Shown here: one piece after another, positions 41,904 through 52,909 of the stretch
How positions within the stretch are numbered: position 1 is the stretch's first letter
Layout: the number at the start of each line of letters is the position of its first letter
NCBI GenBank assembly: GCA_900319075.1
Contig: ONMZ01000008.1
Coordinates: 1-64,000 of the forward strand
Length of the DNA stretch: 64,000 bases
Direction: 5' to 3'
DNA from: an uncultured Eubacteriales bacterium
GTDB lineage: Bacteria > Bacillota > Clostridia > Oscillospirales > Ruminococcaceae
Translations under genes and position numbers: made by a program
The notes under the pieces: model-generated
What the model was told of the DNA's origin: nothing
Databases searched by the model: none
What the model saw: only the letters and a program-made list of their open reading frames with translations

Positions 41904-42566
41904 TCAAAGCAAAACATCAAGCTTGTCACAAAAATCGGATAAGCTCGGAAAACAATGGTATAACAATGCTTTTGTGTCTTGATCCGGCTGTGAAAGATCG
42001 GGTATCATCACAGGCTTGCAGCCGGCACGGTATGCAGACAATATCCCGTTCGGTGAGTCCTCAAGGGCGATGCAGTCCGTACAATCAAGCCCAAGTGCCT
42101 TTGCCGCTGTCTGATATATGTCAGGAGCCGGCTTACCGTTTTGGATCATGTCCCCTGTAACTATCACATCAAAATAGTCTATTACCTCTGTTTGTCTGAG
42201 ATATTTTTCCGTCCGTTCCCTGTTTGTGGCGGTGGCGACGGCAAGCTTTATGCTGCGCTGTGAAAGCTCTTTCAAAAGATCATCCAGCCCCTGTTTTTTT
42301 TCAACTCCGTGTGCAGCGATATATTCGTCCATAAGCTCTCTGCGCTTTTCTCGTACAGCGTAGTAATCAAAACTGTCTCCAAGGATCTCTTTTAAGTTGG
42401 TACAAGCAAATTTTGCAGCCATAGAGCGTATCCCGAGAATATGCTCATCTGTCATTTCAAATCCGTAATACTCTGCCGCTTTCTTCCAAAAACGTGTGTA
42501 GAGCTTTTCGGTGTCAAGCATAAGCCCGTCCATGTCAAATATAACTCCCAGTATCCTGTCTTTCAT
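41904..42566 (-). CDS. HAD hydrolase, beta-phosphoglucomutase-like
   Basis: A 220-residue subfamily IA HAD protein. FDMDGLMLDTE holds the nucleophile, ATATNRER is motif II, NGKPAPDIY motif III and ALEDSPNGILSAYRAG motif IV. The helical cap is of the phosphoglycolate phosphatase/beta-phosphoglucomutase kind. The substrate is undefined. ATG 42566 follows AAGGAGG by eight bases, so the GTG at 42572 is rejected. Confidence 0.85.
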   Translation of the reverse strand: MKDRILGVIFDMDGLMLDTEKLYTRFWKKAAEYYGFEMTDEHILGIRSMAAKFACTNLKEILGDSFDYYAVREKRRELMDEYIAAHGVEKKQGLDDLLKELSQRSIKLAVATATNRERTEKYLRQTEVIDYFDVIVTGDMIQNGKPAPDIYQTAAKALGLDCTDCIALEDSPNGILSAYRAGCKPVMIPDLSQPDQDTKALLYHCFPSLSDFCDKLDVLL

Positions 42567-42633
42567 ATCCACCGCCTCCTTGCACTTTTTTATATTATAC
42601 TTTCTTTTGTGGGAAAAATCAATGGATAGTTCA

Positions 42634-42662
42634 TTGACAACAGGTGGAAAATGTGCTATTAT
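42634..42662 (+). promoter_or_regulatory. Sigma-A promoter of the PP2C gene
   Basis: TTGACA and TATTAT with a 17-base spacer, 27 bases before the GTG start. Confidence 0.72.
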
Positions 42663-42689
42663 TTAATCTATGGTAGGAGGTGTGTAACA

Positions 42690-44285
42690 GTGAACTATTA
42701 TATATATGGTCTGACCTCAAAGGGCAATGTCCGTGAGAATAATGAGGACAGGATCCTTGTTTATAAAGATGTTGTGTCCAAAGGCAGCTGTTCCACAACT
42801 CTTTCTGCACCTTTTATCGCAGCCGTATGCGACGGTGTAGGCGGCGAGAATGCCGGTGAGGTCGCTGCACAGCTTTGCCTTGAACAGCTCTCGAATATTG
42901 TTTACAGCGCAGACGTTGATCTGAAGCGTGAGGTGCTGAATATCCACCACGACATCAAACGAAGGGGAATAGGCGAAAGCCTTTCTGTTAATATGCAGAC
43001 CACCCTGTGTGCCCTTGCAGTCGATGAAAATGGTGAGGCTATTTGTGTGAATGTTGGCGACAGCCGTATGTATAGATTTGTAAACGCCGCAATAAGACAA
43101 ATATCCACCGACCAGTCTTACAGACAGTTCGTCTATGAGCATGGTGACGAGGGTGCCGTTTCAAAGATCGCTCCTAATCTTGAAAATGCCATAGTATCTT
43201 CGGTGGGAAGTGTAACAAACGACCCGGAGGTAGAGCTTATCCCGCTTGTTACAAGCTTTGGTAAAGAGCCTGATGACACTATCCTTATTGTTTCCGACGG
43301 CATTTCCGATTATGTTACCGAGCAGCAGCTTGAGATAGGCATGGGACTTGATCTTCCCCTTTCCCAAAGACTTGAGGCTATCGCACAGCTTGCGCTTGAT
43401 AACGGAAGCGTGGATAATCTTTCTATCCTTGGCATCAAACCTTATATAACAAAGAGAGAACTTGAAAATATAACCTCCGAAAACGTAGAAAAAACCGTTA
43501 ATATCCGTGACCTTATCAGAGAGACCGATGAGCTGGGGGAGATACTCACCCTTGATATAAACGAAATAATATCCCAGCCCTATGTAAGGATGGAACCTGA
43601 TCCTTTGCCTGATAAACCAAATAAAAAGGTCCAGGAGGCAGAGGAAACCATAATCCGTGAAAGTGCTGCTGAACAAAATACTGAAAATGAACCGCAGAGT
43701 CAAAATGAGCCTGATGAACAGATCACAGCCGAGAAAGAAACTGTGGAAGTCATAGACAGTGAAACGGCCGAAGAGGAAATAAATGTAGCAGAATTTCCGG
43801 AAGCCGCAGCTGAACAAGATACACCTGCTTTCGACGAAACACCTGAGGATGATCTTGTCCGGGCGCTTTTGAACGCCAAGGCCGTTAAGGACTCCCAGCA
43901 CCAGGAGCACAATGAACCGGACAAGCCTGATGTGGGACCGGCATCTGACAACACGGCTGATTCAGAAGATCTTGACCTTTACGCCATCGGTGAGCGTGCT
44001 TTGAGCGAGGTGGAATCCAATGCTGAAAACACTACCCAGACTATAAGGGAGATCGAAGTGCTGGGAAGCGCAATGCCCGGACACGTTAAAGGACCCGCCG
44101 AAATGGAAAGAGAGTTCCTTGAAAGAATGTCTAAGCTTTCTCTTGGCAATATCGATCTTGATGATGATATTGAAACTGAAAATAGCTCTGATAGTAAATC
44201 GGGACCGGAACTTAATACTGTTGAGCTTCTTCATCAGTCTGCATCAAGCCTTGCAAAGCTCGAAAATCTTTTTGGAAAGAAATAA
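42690..44285 (+). CDS. PP2C-family Ser/Thr phosphatase with long acidic tail
   Basis: A 531-residue protein. The first 245 residues are a PP2C domain (NVRENNEDRI, VCDGVGGENAGEVA, GDSRMYRF, VSDGISDYV) with the metal-binding aspartates, as in PrpC/Stp that oppose PASTA kinases. The remaining 285 residues are rich in Glu, Asp, Pro and Asn, low in hydrophobics, and probably disordered with short helices near the end. No kinase gene is adjacent, unlike the usual prpC-prkC pair. The start is GTG 42690 after TAGGAGG. Confidence 0.85.
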   Translation: MNYYIYGLTSKGNVRENNEDRILVYKDVVSKGSCSTTLSAPFIAAVCDGVGGENAGEVAAQLCLEQLSNIVYSADVDLKREVLNIHHDIKRRGIGESLSVNMQTTLCALAVDENGEAICVNVGDSRMYRFVNAAIRQISTDQSYRQFVYEHGDEGAVSKIAPNLENAIVSSVGSVTNDPEVELIPLVTSFGKEPDDTILIVSDGISDYVTEQQLEIGMGLDLPLSQRLEAIAQLALDNGSVDNLSILGIKPYITKRELENITSENVEKTVNIRDLIRETDELGEILTLDINEIISQPYVRMEPDPLPDKPNKKVQEAEETIIRESAAEQNTENEPQSQNEPDEQITAEKETVEVIDSETAEEEINVAEFPEAAAEQDTPAFDETPEDDLVRALLNAKAVKDSQHQEHNEPDKPDVGPASDNTADSEDLDLYAIGERALSEVESNAENTTQTIREIEVLGSAMPGHVKGPAEMEREFLERMSKLSLGNIDLDDDIETENSSDSKSGPELNTVELLHQSASSLAKLENLFGKK

Positions 44286-44289
44286 TTAC

Positions 44290-44327
44290 AGCACCGCAGA
44301 ATTTGTTATGTCCTGCGGTGCTTTTTT
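44290..44327 (+). terminator. Terminator after the PP2C gene
   Basis: Arms AGCACCGCAG and CTGCGGTGCT followed by a T run. Confidence 0.85.
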
Positions 44328-44340
44328 GTGGGTCAATTTG

Positions 44341-44369
44341 TTGACTTTGATGTTTATATGAGTTATAAT
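44341..44369 (+). promoter_or_regulatory. Sigma-A promoter of pyk
   Basis: TTGACT and TATAAT with a 17-base spacer, about 28 bases before the ATG. Confidence 0.75.
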
Positions 44370-44397
44370 ATTATTGTCAGATTTAGGAGGAAATACT

Positions 44398-45816
44398 ATG
44401 AAAAAAACAAAAATAGTATGTACTATCGGTCCGTCCACCGATAATGATGATATACTGCGTGAAATGATGAAAAGCGGAATGGATGTTGCAAGGTTCAATT
44501 TTTCACACTCTGAGCATAGTGTCCATGAAAAACGCTTTGAACAGGTGTGCAGACTCCGCAGCGAGCTTGGACTGAATATTGCAACTCTGCTTGATACAAA
44601 GGGACCAGAGGTAAGGCTGAAAACCTTTAAGGACGGAAGTGCCGTTCTTGCTGAGGGTGAAAACTTTACGCTTACCACCCGTGACGTACAGGGAGATAAC
44701 ACCATCTGCTCCATAAGCTTTGCAAATCTTCCGAAAGATGTTTCTCTGGGTACAAGTATACTTATAGATGACGGTGCGATAGAGCTTAAAGCCGAAAGTG
44801 TCAACAGCACCGATATAGTTTGCAGAGTTATCCGTGGAGGAAAGATCTCAGACAGAAAAGGTATAAATGTTCCTGATGTGAACCTTTCTATGCCGTATAT
44901 ATCCGATGCGGATATGAAGGATCTGGAATTTGGCGCAAAAATGGGATTTGATTATATTGCAGCCTCGTTTGTAAGGACCGGCGCAGATGTGATCTATCTG
45001 AGAAAATTCACCCAGTCCCTTGGCTGGTTCAACCCAAGGATCATTGCAAAAATAGAGAATGCACAGGGCGTTGAAAATATTGACGAGATCCTTGAAGCTG
45101 CCGATGGAATAATGGTAGCTCGTGGCGACATGGGTGTTGAGATACCGTTTGAAAGGATCCCTGCGATCCAAAAGGCACTTATAAGAAAAGCTTATAATGC
45201 CGGAAAAAATGTTATAACCGCAACCCAGATGCTTGAGTCGATGATCTCAAATGCCCGTCCTACAAGAGCCGAGATAACGGACGTTGCCAATGCTATCTAT
45301 GACGGCAGCTCTGCAATAATGCTCTCAGGAGAGACAGCAGCAGGAAAGTACCCTGTGGAAGCTGTAAAGACCATGTGCCGTATCGCAGAGACCACGGAGG
45401 GAGCCATAGATTATATCAGCCGCTTTAAAAAGCACGCTGACGAGCTTGACCCGACAATCACCGATGCGATCGCTCATGCAAGCGTTACAACTGCACACGA
45501 TCTGAATGCAGCCGCTATACTTACCGTAACAAAAAGCGGAGGGACCGCAAGGACGCTTTCTAAGTTCAGACCTAACTGTCCCATAATCGCCCTGACCACC
45601 GACAAAACAACCTGTCACCAGCTCAACCTCAGCTGGGGCGTCAAGCCGGGTCTTATGGACGAAAAGAACAATACCGATGAACTTATTGAGCACGCAATAA
45701 AGGTATCTCTTGAAAAAGGCTACCTGAAAAAAGGCGACCTTGTAGTTGTCACAGCAGGCGTTCCCCTTGGAATAAGCGGAACAACGAATCTTTTGAAGGT
45801 CGAAAGAATAGATTGA
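44398..45816 (+). CDS. pyk: Pyruvate kinase
   Basis: Converts phosphoenolpyruvate and ADP to pyruvate and ATP. The 472-residue protein has KIVCTIGPS at the start, RFNFSHSEH, the active-site IIAKIENAQGV Lys/Glu region, MVARGDMGVE and TATQMLESM. It lacks the extra PEP-utiliser C-terminal domain of some Bacillus enzymes. With pfp in the same window it suggests PPi-linked glycolysis. ATG 44398 follows AGGAGG. Confidence 0.94.
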   Translation: MKKTKIVCTIGPSTDNDDILREMMKSGMDVARFNFSHSEHSVHEKRFEQVCRLRSELGLNIATLLDTKGPEVRLKTFKDGSAVLAEGENFTLTTRDVQGDNTICSISFANLPKDVSLGTSILIDDGAIELKAESVNSTDIVCRVIRGGKISDRKGINVPDVNLSMPYISDADMKDLEFGAKMGFDYIAASFVRTGADVIYLRKFTQSLGWFNPRIIAKIENAQGVENIDEILEAADGIMVARGDMGVEIPFERIPAIQKALIRKAYNAGKNVITATQMLESMISNARPTRAEITDVANAIYDGSSAIMLSGETAAGKYPVEAVKTMCRIAETTEGAIDYISRFKKHADELDPTITDAIAHASVTTAHDLNAAAILTVTKSGGTARTLSKFRPNCPIIALTTDKTTCHQLNLSWGVKPGLMDEKNNTDELIEHAIKVSLEKGYLKKGDLVVVTAGVPLGISGTTNLLKVERID

Positions 45817-45907
45817 TAAACATCTGAATGTTCCAAAGAAAAAATAAACCGCCCCTTTTTAACGCATATCACTTTTTTGAGTATAATGCTTTAAAAGGGG
45901 TGATTTT

Positions 45908-46531
45908 ATGAGTGCGTTCAGAACATCAAAAAAATGCAGGATCTCATATATCGTTTTTTCTATCCTGCTGGCGTTCATTGTTTTGATAGGCTATTTCTGT
46001 TATCAGCTTTCTCTCCATCTTGACGAGGTGTGCCGATCGGAAAGCAAATTGCTGGCTGTTGAGATCATCAATACAGCTGTTAAGGAAACTTTGGATCAGA
46101 ATATGACAGGCGAACTGATAAGGGAAACTAAAGATGAAAAAGGCAATGTTACCGCCCTGTCACTGGATCCGGTCGTCACAAACAGAATAAATAATACCAT
46201 ATCTCAGGCGGTTACCGAAAAGATAAGAGAAAACGAAAATAAAGCATTTAAAGTCCCCATAGGGACCTTGAGCGGGATACCCTTTCTAAGTGGCAGAGGT
46301 TTTGATCTTGAATTGCGGCTGAACCAGATCGGTCTTGTTACCACAAGTTTACGATCAGAGTTTGAATCCTGCGGGATCAATCAGACCAGATATAAGGTCT
46401 TTGTTGAGATCAAAGTCGATCTTAACGCAATAATGTCGGTCAATAAAGCCAAAATTTCAGTTCAGCACCAGTATCTTATAGGTGAAAAGGTGATCGTCGG
46501 AGATGTGCCCCAGAGCTATTTTTCACTTTAA
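45908..46531 (+). CDS. yunB: Sporulation protein YunB
   Basis: A 207-residue protein with one N-terminal membrane helix (YIVFSILLAFIVLIGYFCY) and an outside domain with IINTAVKETL, VPIGTLSGIPFLSGRG and RSEFESCGINQTRYKVF, the YunB signature regions. YunB contributes to spore formation under sigma-E in Bacillus; a clear sigma-E promoter is not seen here, although GCATATC lies upstream. It stands alone between pyk and ligA. Confidence 0.87.
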   Translation: MSAFRTSKKCRISYIVFSILLAFIVLIGYFCYQLSLHLDEVCRSESKLLAVEIINTAVKETLDQNMTGELIRETKDEKGNVTALSLDPVVTNRINNTISQAVTEKIRENENKAFKVPIGTLSGIPFLSGRGFDLELRLNQIGLVTTSLRSEFESCGINQTRYKVFVEIKVDLNAIMSVNKAKISVQHQYLIGEKVIVGDVPQSYFSL

Positions 46532-48598
<2,067 letters not shown>

Positions 48599-48615
48599 TG
48601 AACGGAGCTTATCTT

Positions 48616-48882
48616 ATGGAATTTGATTTAAGAAAAACAGCAGCCCTTTCCAGGCTGGAACTCCCTTGTGATACTGACCTTTTGGAAAAACAGATGAACG
48701 ATATCATAGATATGATATCTGTTATTTCCCGGGCTCAAGACACGGGGACTGAAGATGATAATAAACGGGTTGTGCTAAGAGAAGATATAGCAGCACAGGA
48801 TCAAATGTCTCCGGGGGAGATCTTTGAAAATGCCCCTGAACATGAAAACGGGTACTTTTGTGTGCCGGCTATGGTAAAGTGA
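48616..48882 (+). CDS. gatC: Asp/Glu-tRNA amidotransferase subunit C
   Basis: An 88-residue GatC, the small stabilising subunit of the complex that turns Glu-tRNA(Gln) and Asp-tRNA(Asn) into the amides. FDLRKTAALSRLEL and the MNDIIDMISVI helix are typical. Two starts are possible: ATG 48598, overlapping the ligA stop, or ATG 48616 after GGAG; I chose the latter. It is followed by gatA and gatB. Confidence 0.88.
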   Translation: MEFDLRKTAALSRLELPCDTDLLEKQMNDIIDMISVISRAQDTGTEDDNKRVVLREDIAAQDQMSPGEIFENAPEHENGYFCVPAMVK

Positions 48883-48884
48883 TA

Positions 48885-50342
48885 ATGGAGATCTATAATT
48901 ACTATGCCTATGAATTAAACAGCCTTTTCAAAAGGGGAGAGCTTTGTGCATCTGAGATAACAAAAGCTTTTCTTGATCGTATAGATACAGTTGACAGCAA
49001 ACTGAACTCATTTATAAGCGTCTATAAAGATCATGCCCTTGCATCGGCACTAAGAATTGACGAGAAACGCTCAAAAGCACAGCCTTTGTCAGACCTTGCG
49101 GCAGTACCCATAGGTATTAAGGATAATATCGCCGTTAAGGGAATGAAAATGACCTGCGGCTCCAGAATGCTTGAAAATTATATCTCTCCCTATAATGCTT
49201 CTGTCATAGAGAAATTAAATAGTGCAGATTCGGTATTGATCGGCAAATTGAATATGGACGAGTTTGCCATGGGGTCATCCTCAGAGACTTCCTTTTTTGG
49301 CGCAGTGCGTAATCCTTACGACACAAATAGAGTAGCCGGAGGTTCGTCGGGTGGCTGTGCAGCCGGTGTAAGTGCTTGTGAGGTGCCTGTGGCTATTGGG
49401 TCGGATACAGGAGGCTCTATCAGACTTCCTGCTTCTTTTTGCGGAGCGGTAGGACTAAAGCCCACTTATTCGGCTGTTTCAAGATACGGACTTACAGCCT
49501 TTTCTTCATCGCTGGATCAGATAGGCCCTGTATGCAGATGCGTCAAGGATACCGCACTTACATATGACTATATAAGCGGCCATGACGATCGTGATTCGAC
49601 TTCCTGTTCTTTTAAAGGCACAAACTGCTTTGCCGATCTGCGGTGCGGGATAAAAGGGACGGTCGTTGGTGTGCCCTATGAACTCTTTTCCGGCAGGATC
49701 CACCCTTTTGTCGAGGAAAAATTCTGCTCCTTTTTAACAGCGATCGAAAAGCTCGGAGCCAAGATCACCCGGATCAAATTAAATACAAGCCCTTTTGCCC
49801 TGCCTGCATACTATGTTATCTCATCTGCGGAGGCATCCTCAAACCTTTCCCGTTTTGACGGGGTAAGATACGGATTCAGAGCAGATGATTATACCGATAT
49901 CAATGATATGTATATAAAAACACGCACACAGGGCTTTGGTGAAGAGGTCAAAAGACGAATAATGCTTGGCACTTTTGTGCTTAGCTCAGGCTATTATGAC
50001 CAATACTACATAAAAGCGGTCAATGCTGCAAGACAGATCAAAAGCGAGCTAAAAAGCATTATGGAGAAAATTGATGTTATTGCATTGCCTACTGCTCCCC
50101 AAACTGCCTTTAAAATAGGTCAGAAGCTTGATGATCCGGTTGAGATGTATCAAAATGATGTGTATACGGTCATCGCAAATCTGACAGGACTGCCGGCGAT
50201 AAGTTTTCCCTGCGGTAAAGATGAAAACGGTCTGCCAATCGGTGCCCAGCTTATTGCAGGTGCATTCAATGAGCAGCTGCTGCTTGATATGGCATATACG
50301 TACGAAACAGATGTGGGAGGATTTGCAAAGCCTGAACTATAA
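48885..50342 (+). CDS. gatA: Asp/Glu-tRNA amidotransferase subunit A
   Basis: A 485-residue amidase that frees ammonia from glutamine. The Ser-cisSer-Lys triad is seen as Lys in GIKDNIAVKG, Ser in GGSSGGCAAG and Ser in GSDTGGSIRLPASFCG. ATG 48885 starts two bases after the gatC stop. The frame is open further upstream inside gatC, but without a start of its own. Confidence 0.94.
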   Translation: MEIYNYYAYELNSLFKRGELCASEITKAFLDRIDTVDSKLNSFISVYKDHALASALRIDEKRSKAQPLSDLAAVPIGIKDNIAVKGMKMTCGSRMLENYISPYNASVIEKLNSADSVLIGKLNMDEFAMGSSSETSFFGAVRNPYDTNRVAGGSSGGCAAGVSACEVPVAIGSDTGGSIRLPASFCGAVGLKPTYSAVSRYGLTAFSSSLDQIGPVCRCVKDTALTYDYISGHDDRDSTSCSFKGTNCFADLRCGIKGTVVGVPYELFSGRIHPFVEEKFCSFLTAIEKLGAKITRIKLNTSPFALPAYYVISSAEASSNLSRFDGVRYGFRADDYTDINDMYIKTRTQGFGEEVKRRIMLGTFVLSSGYYDQYYIKAVNAARQIKSELKSIMEKIDVIALPTAPQTAFKIGQKLDDPVEMYQNDVYTVIANLTGLPAISFPCGKDENGLPIGAQLIAGAFNEQLLLDMAYTYETDVGGFAKPEL

Positions 50343-50361
50343 AAGGGGAGGAGCTATATAA

Positions 50362-51801
50362 ATGCATGAATATTTAACGGCGATCGGTCTTGAGACCCAT
50401 GCTGAATTATCCACCGATACCAAGATCTTTTGCAATTGTAAAAACAGATTCGGCGAATCGCCCAATACCAATGTGTGTCCGGTTTGTATGGGTCTTCCCG
50501 GCGCTTTGCCGACCGTTAACAGGACTGCTGTGGAATATGCCGTTGTTATGGGTCATGCACTTAACTGTAAAATAAACCTTGTCAGCAGGTTCGACAGAAA
50601 AAACTATCTTTATCCCGATCTTCCAAAGTCATATCAGATCTCACAGTCATATGTCCCGATCTGTGTTGACGGATGGGTGGATTTTTGGTATAATGGTGAA
50701 GTCAGACGTGTGCGTATCGAGCGTATACATATTGAGGAAGACGCCGGTAAGCTTATCCATAACGAGAATAGTGAGGAAATTACCTTTGTTGATCTTAACC
50801 GCTGCGGTGTTCCCCTTATAGAGATCGTTACAAAGCCGGATATAAGATCTCCCGGCGAGGCTGCGGCGTATCTTAAAACCATCAGGTCGATACTGACCTA
50901 CCTTGATATCTGCGATTGCAAAATGCAGGAAGGATCGTTGAGAAGCGATGTAAATGTATCATTGAATCTCCCCGGTGAGCCTTTGGGCGTGCGCTGTGAG
51001 ATGAAAAATATAAACAGCTTTTCAGCTGTCACAAGAGCAGCGGAATATGAGATAGACCGCCAAAGACAAATACTTGATTCAGGCGGCAAAATACACCAGC
51101 AGACAAGACGCTGGGATGACTTGAAAAGGTGCAGCTTTTTGATGCGTACAAAAGAAAACGCTGATGATTACAGATATTTTCCCGAGCCGGATATACCCCC
51201 TGTTGAGATCAGCATACAGCGCAGCGAAGAGCTTAAAAAAAGCTTCGGTGAACTTGCAAATGTAAAACTTATCCGGTATATTACCAAGTACCGCCTGAAC
51301 GAAAAAGATGCACAGTATATATGCAGTGATCCTGAGCTTGCCTCTTTTTTTGACAGATGTGTGCAAAGCGCCCGCTTTTCACCACTGGATTACAGCCGCA
51401 GGATAATGAGCGAGCTTGCAAAATATCTTAATGACACAAATAAGTCTTTTGAAGATACGAAACTCGATGTAAAGCGTTTTAACGAGCTTATGGAAGAGAT
51501 GGACAAGGGCAGTATATCTAATTCTGCTTTTAAAAAAGCCTTTATAGCCCTTGCCGAAACTGACTTGGATGTAAAAAAGATAATAAACGATCTTGGGCTT
51601 TTACAGCTTGCCGACGAAAATGAACTTGAAAGGATCGCAGAGCGAGTGCTCAAGGAAAATCCTAAGTCAGGCGATGATTACAAAAGAGGAAAAACAAATG
51701 CATTGGGATATTTAATGGGACAATGTATGAAAATTTCCAATGGAAAAGCTAACCCCGTCAGAATGAAAGAAATATTGCTTTCTCATCTGGCGAAGAAATA
51801 A
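50362..51801 (+). CDS. gatB: Asp/Glu-tRNA amidotransferase subunit B
   Basis: A 479-residue GatB with the start IGLETHAELSTDTKIFC and zinc-type cysteines (CNCKNRFG, CPVCMGLPGALP), SYQISQ, and the C-terminal YqeY-like helical tail. It phosphorylates and amidates the misacylated tRNA using ammonia from GatA. GGGGAGG precedes the ATG. Confidence 0.95.
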   Translation: MHEYLTAIGLETHAELSTDTKIFCNCKNRFGESPNTNVCPVCMGLPGALPTVNRTAVEYAVVMGHALNCKINLVSRFDRKNYLYPDLPKSYQISQSYVPICVDGWVDFWYNGEVRRVRIERIHIEEDAGKLIHNENSEEITFVDLNRCGVPLIEIVTKPDIRSPGEAAAYLKTIRSILTYLDICDCKMQEGSLRSDVNVSLNLPGEPLGVRCEMKNINSFSAVTRAAEYEIDRQRQILDSGGKIHQQTRRWDDLKRCSFLMRTKENADDYRYFPEPDIPPVEISIQRSEELKKSFGELANVKLIRYITKYRLNEKDAQYICSDPELASFFDRCVQSARFSPLDYSRRIMSELAKYLNDTNKSFEDTKLDVKRFNELMEEMDKGSISNSAFKKAFIALAETDLDVKKIINDLGLLQLADENELERIAERVLKENPKSGDDYKRGKTNALGYLMGQCMKISNGKANPVRMKEILLSHLAKK

Positions 51802-51827
51802 AACTAACAGAAAGAAGTGGTAAAAAT

Positions 51828-52337
51828 ATGGCATATTGTCATGTTTGCGGTGAACACGTTGCGGATAATGCACCCAATTGTCCAAGATGCGGAGCGCCGC
51901 TCAATCAGGGAAACTCTGCCAACGGCAGCAGCGCACAGCAAAACGTCAACGATTTTGTTAATAAGCTGAATAATACAGCTGATTATTCAAATCAGATGGA
52001 TCCTTCCGATGTGAATGATAATAAGGCGATGGCTGTGCTGGCATATCTTGGTTTGCTGGTATTCATACCTATCTTTGCGGCTCCCCAGTCCAAGTTTGCA
52101 AGATATCATTCGAGTCAGGGCCTTACGCTGTTTATATTTGAGGCCGTGTATTGGGTCTTAATGACTATCCTGAGCAAAACTATTGGTCTGATACCTGTTT
52201 TTGGCACTATAATAGTTTCGCTGTGTGGCTTAATAGGTATCGTATGGCTTGTGCTTATGATCTGCGGTATCGTTAATGCCGTAAACGGAAAAGCAAAAGA
52301 CCTGCCTGTTATAGGAGGCATCCGCTTTTTAAAATAA
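51828..52337 (+). CDS. Zinc-ribbon DUF4870 membrane protein
   Basis: A 169-residue protein. A short zinc ribbon (CHVCGEHV...CPRCGAPL, residues 4-24) and a low-complexity linker precede a DUF4870-type membrane domain (ALAYLGLLVFIPIFAA, then FARYHSSQGLTLFIFE and two further helices). The function is unknown. It is the last gene of the ligA-gat run. Its final 26 bases are repeated downstream of the Fic gene (54162). Confidence 0.82.
   Translation: MAYCHVCGEHVADNAPNCPRCGAPLNQGNSANGSSAQQNVNDFVNKLNNTADYSNQMDPSDVNDNKAMAVLAYLGLLVFIPIFAAPQSKFARYHSSQGLTLFIFEAVYWVLMTILSKTIGLIPVFGTIIVSLCGLIGIVWLVLMICGIVNAVNGKAKDLPVIGGIRFLK
52305..52330 (+). repeat. 26-bp end of the DUF4870 gene, copy 1
   Basis: Identical to 54162-54187. 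It marks one side of a duplication around the Fic gene. Confidence 0.85.
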
Positions 52338-52591
52338 AAAACACGCTGGCATTTTAAGGGCAGTGCTTATATAGAAGCCTTATGAATTGTTTTGAGGAAC
52401 ATCTTTTATTGCGAAGGACTGTTTCCTAACTGTATTTCTTGACCATAACTATTTTTACCCCCCGATGGTTTTATCCATCGGGGGGTAAAAATCATTAAGA
52501 GTTTTAGGAAAGGGGTTTGGGGAATAACCCTTAAAAATCGTTTATAATACTTCTATATGAGTACCATACTTATAGTGCCAGCGCTTTTTTT
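52336..52591. repeat. Dispersed repeat nested in a terminator, copy 2
   Basis: Outer arms (AAAAA, then CGCTGGCA at 52344-52351 and TGCCAGCG at 52576-52583, T run after) are those of a terminator. The loop holds an element homologous to the one at 23.5 kb, with inverted ends around ATATAGAAG / CTTCTATAT. Between ACCATAACTAT and TAGGAAAGG this copy carries an extra perfect 17-bp hairpin (52452-52491, arms ending CCCCCCGATGG) absent from copy 1. No protein is encoded. Confidence 0.8.
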
Positions 52592-52655
52592 ATGCTCTGT
52601 TTTTCTTATACCACCCAAGAAAACTTGTTATGTACTCCTCATGGGGGGTGATAAC
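52583..52655 (+). repeat. Partial duplicate of the tyrosine-phosphatase 3' end
   Basis: About 72 bases nearly identical to 54181-54252, with one substitution and one extra T. It encodes the last codons of the phosphatase on the minus strand without the rest, so it is a fragment. The following 250 bases to the Fic start contain only a promoter. Confidence 0.85.
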
Positions 52656-52715
52656 TTCAATTCCTGTTAGAGAAGCTTTGAGATATGAATGATTAAAATC
52701 ATATAGCTGAACCTG

Positions 52716-52744
52716 TTGTGTTTTTTTGTGATCTATGATATAAT
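52716..52744 (+). promoter_or_regulatory. Candidate promoter of the Fic gene
   Basis: TTGTGT and TATAAT with a 17-base spacer. The leader to the ATG is about 160 bases and AT-rich, with no clear structure. Confidence 0.5.
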
Positions 52745-52909
52745 TGAATTAGTATATATGAAAGGTGGCGTGCATACAAAATAAATAAATCCATATAGAA
52801 TTTGTTTTTTAAAATCGGTGCACACAATACCTGGCATTGCTGATGTAAAAGTATTATAGCTATATACTATTATGATTATGTTTTTTATAATGGATAAAGA
52901 GGTGACAAA

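Noticed and set aside
43161-43910. 249-codon frame opposite the PP2C gene
   Set aside because: Phe/Tyr/Cys-rich antisense shadow without a ribosome site.
45860-45890. Sigma-E promoter of yunB
   Set aside because: GCATATC resembles a -35, but no -10 is found at 13-15 bases; the TATAAT there is only about ten bases away.
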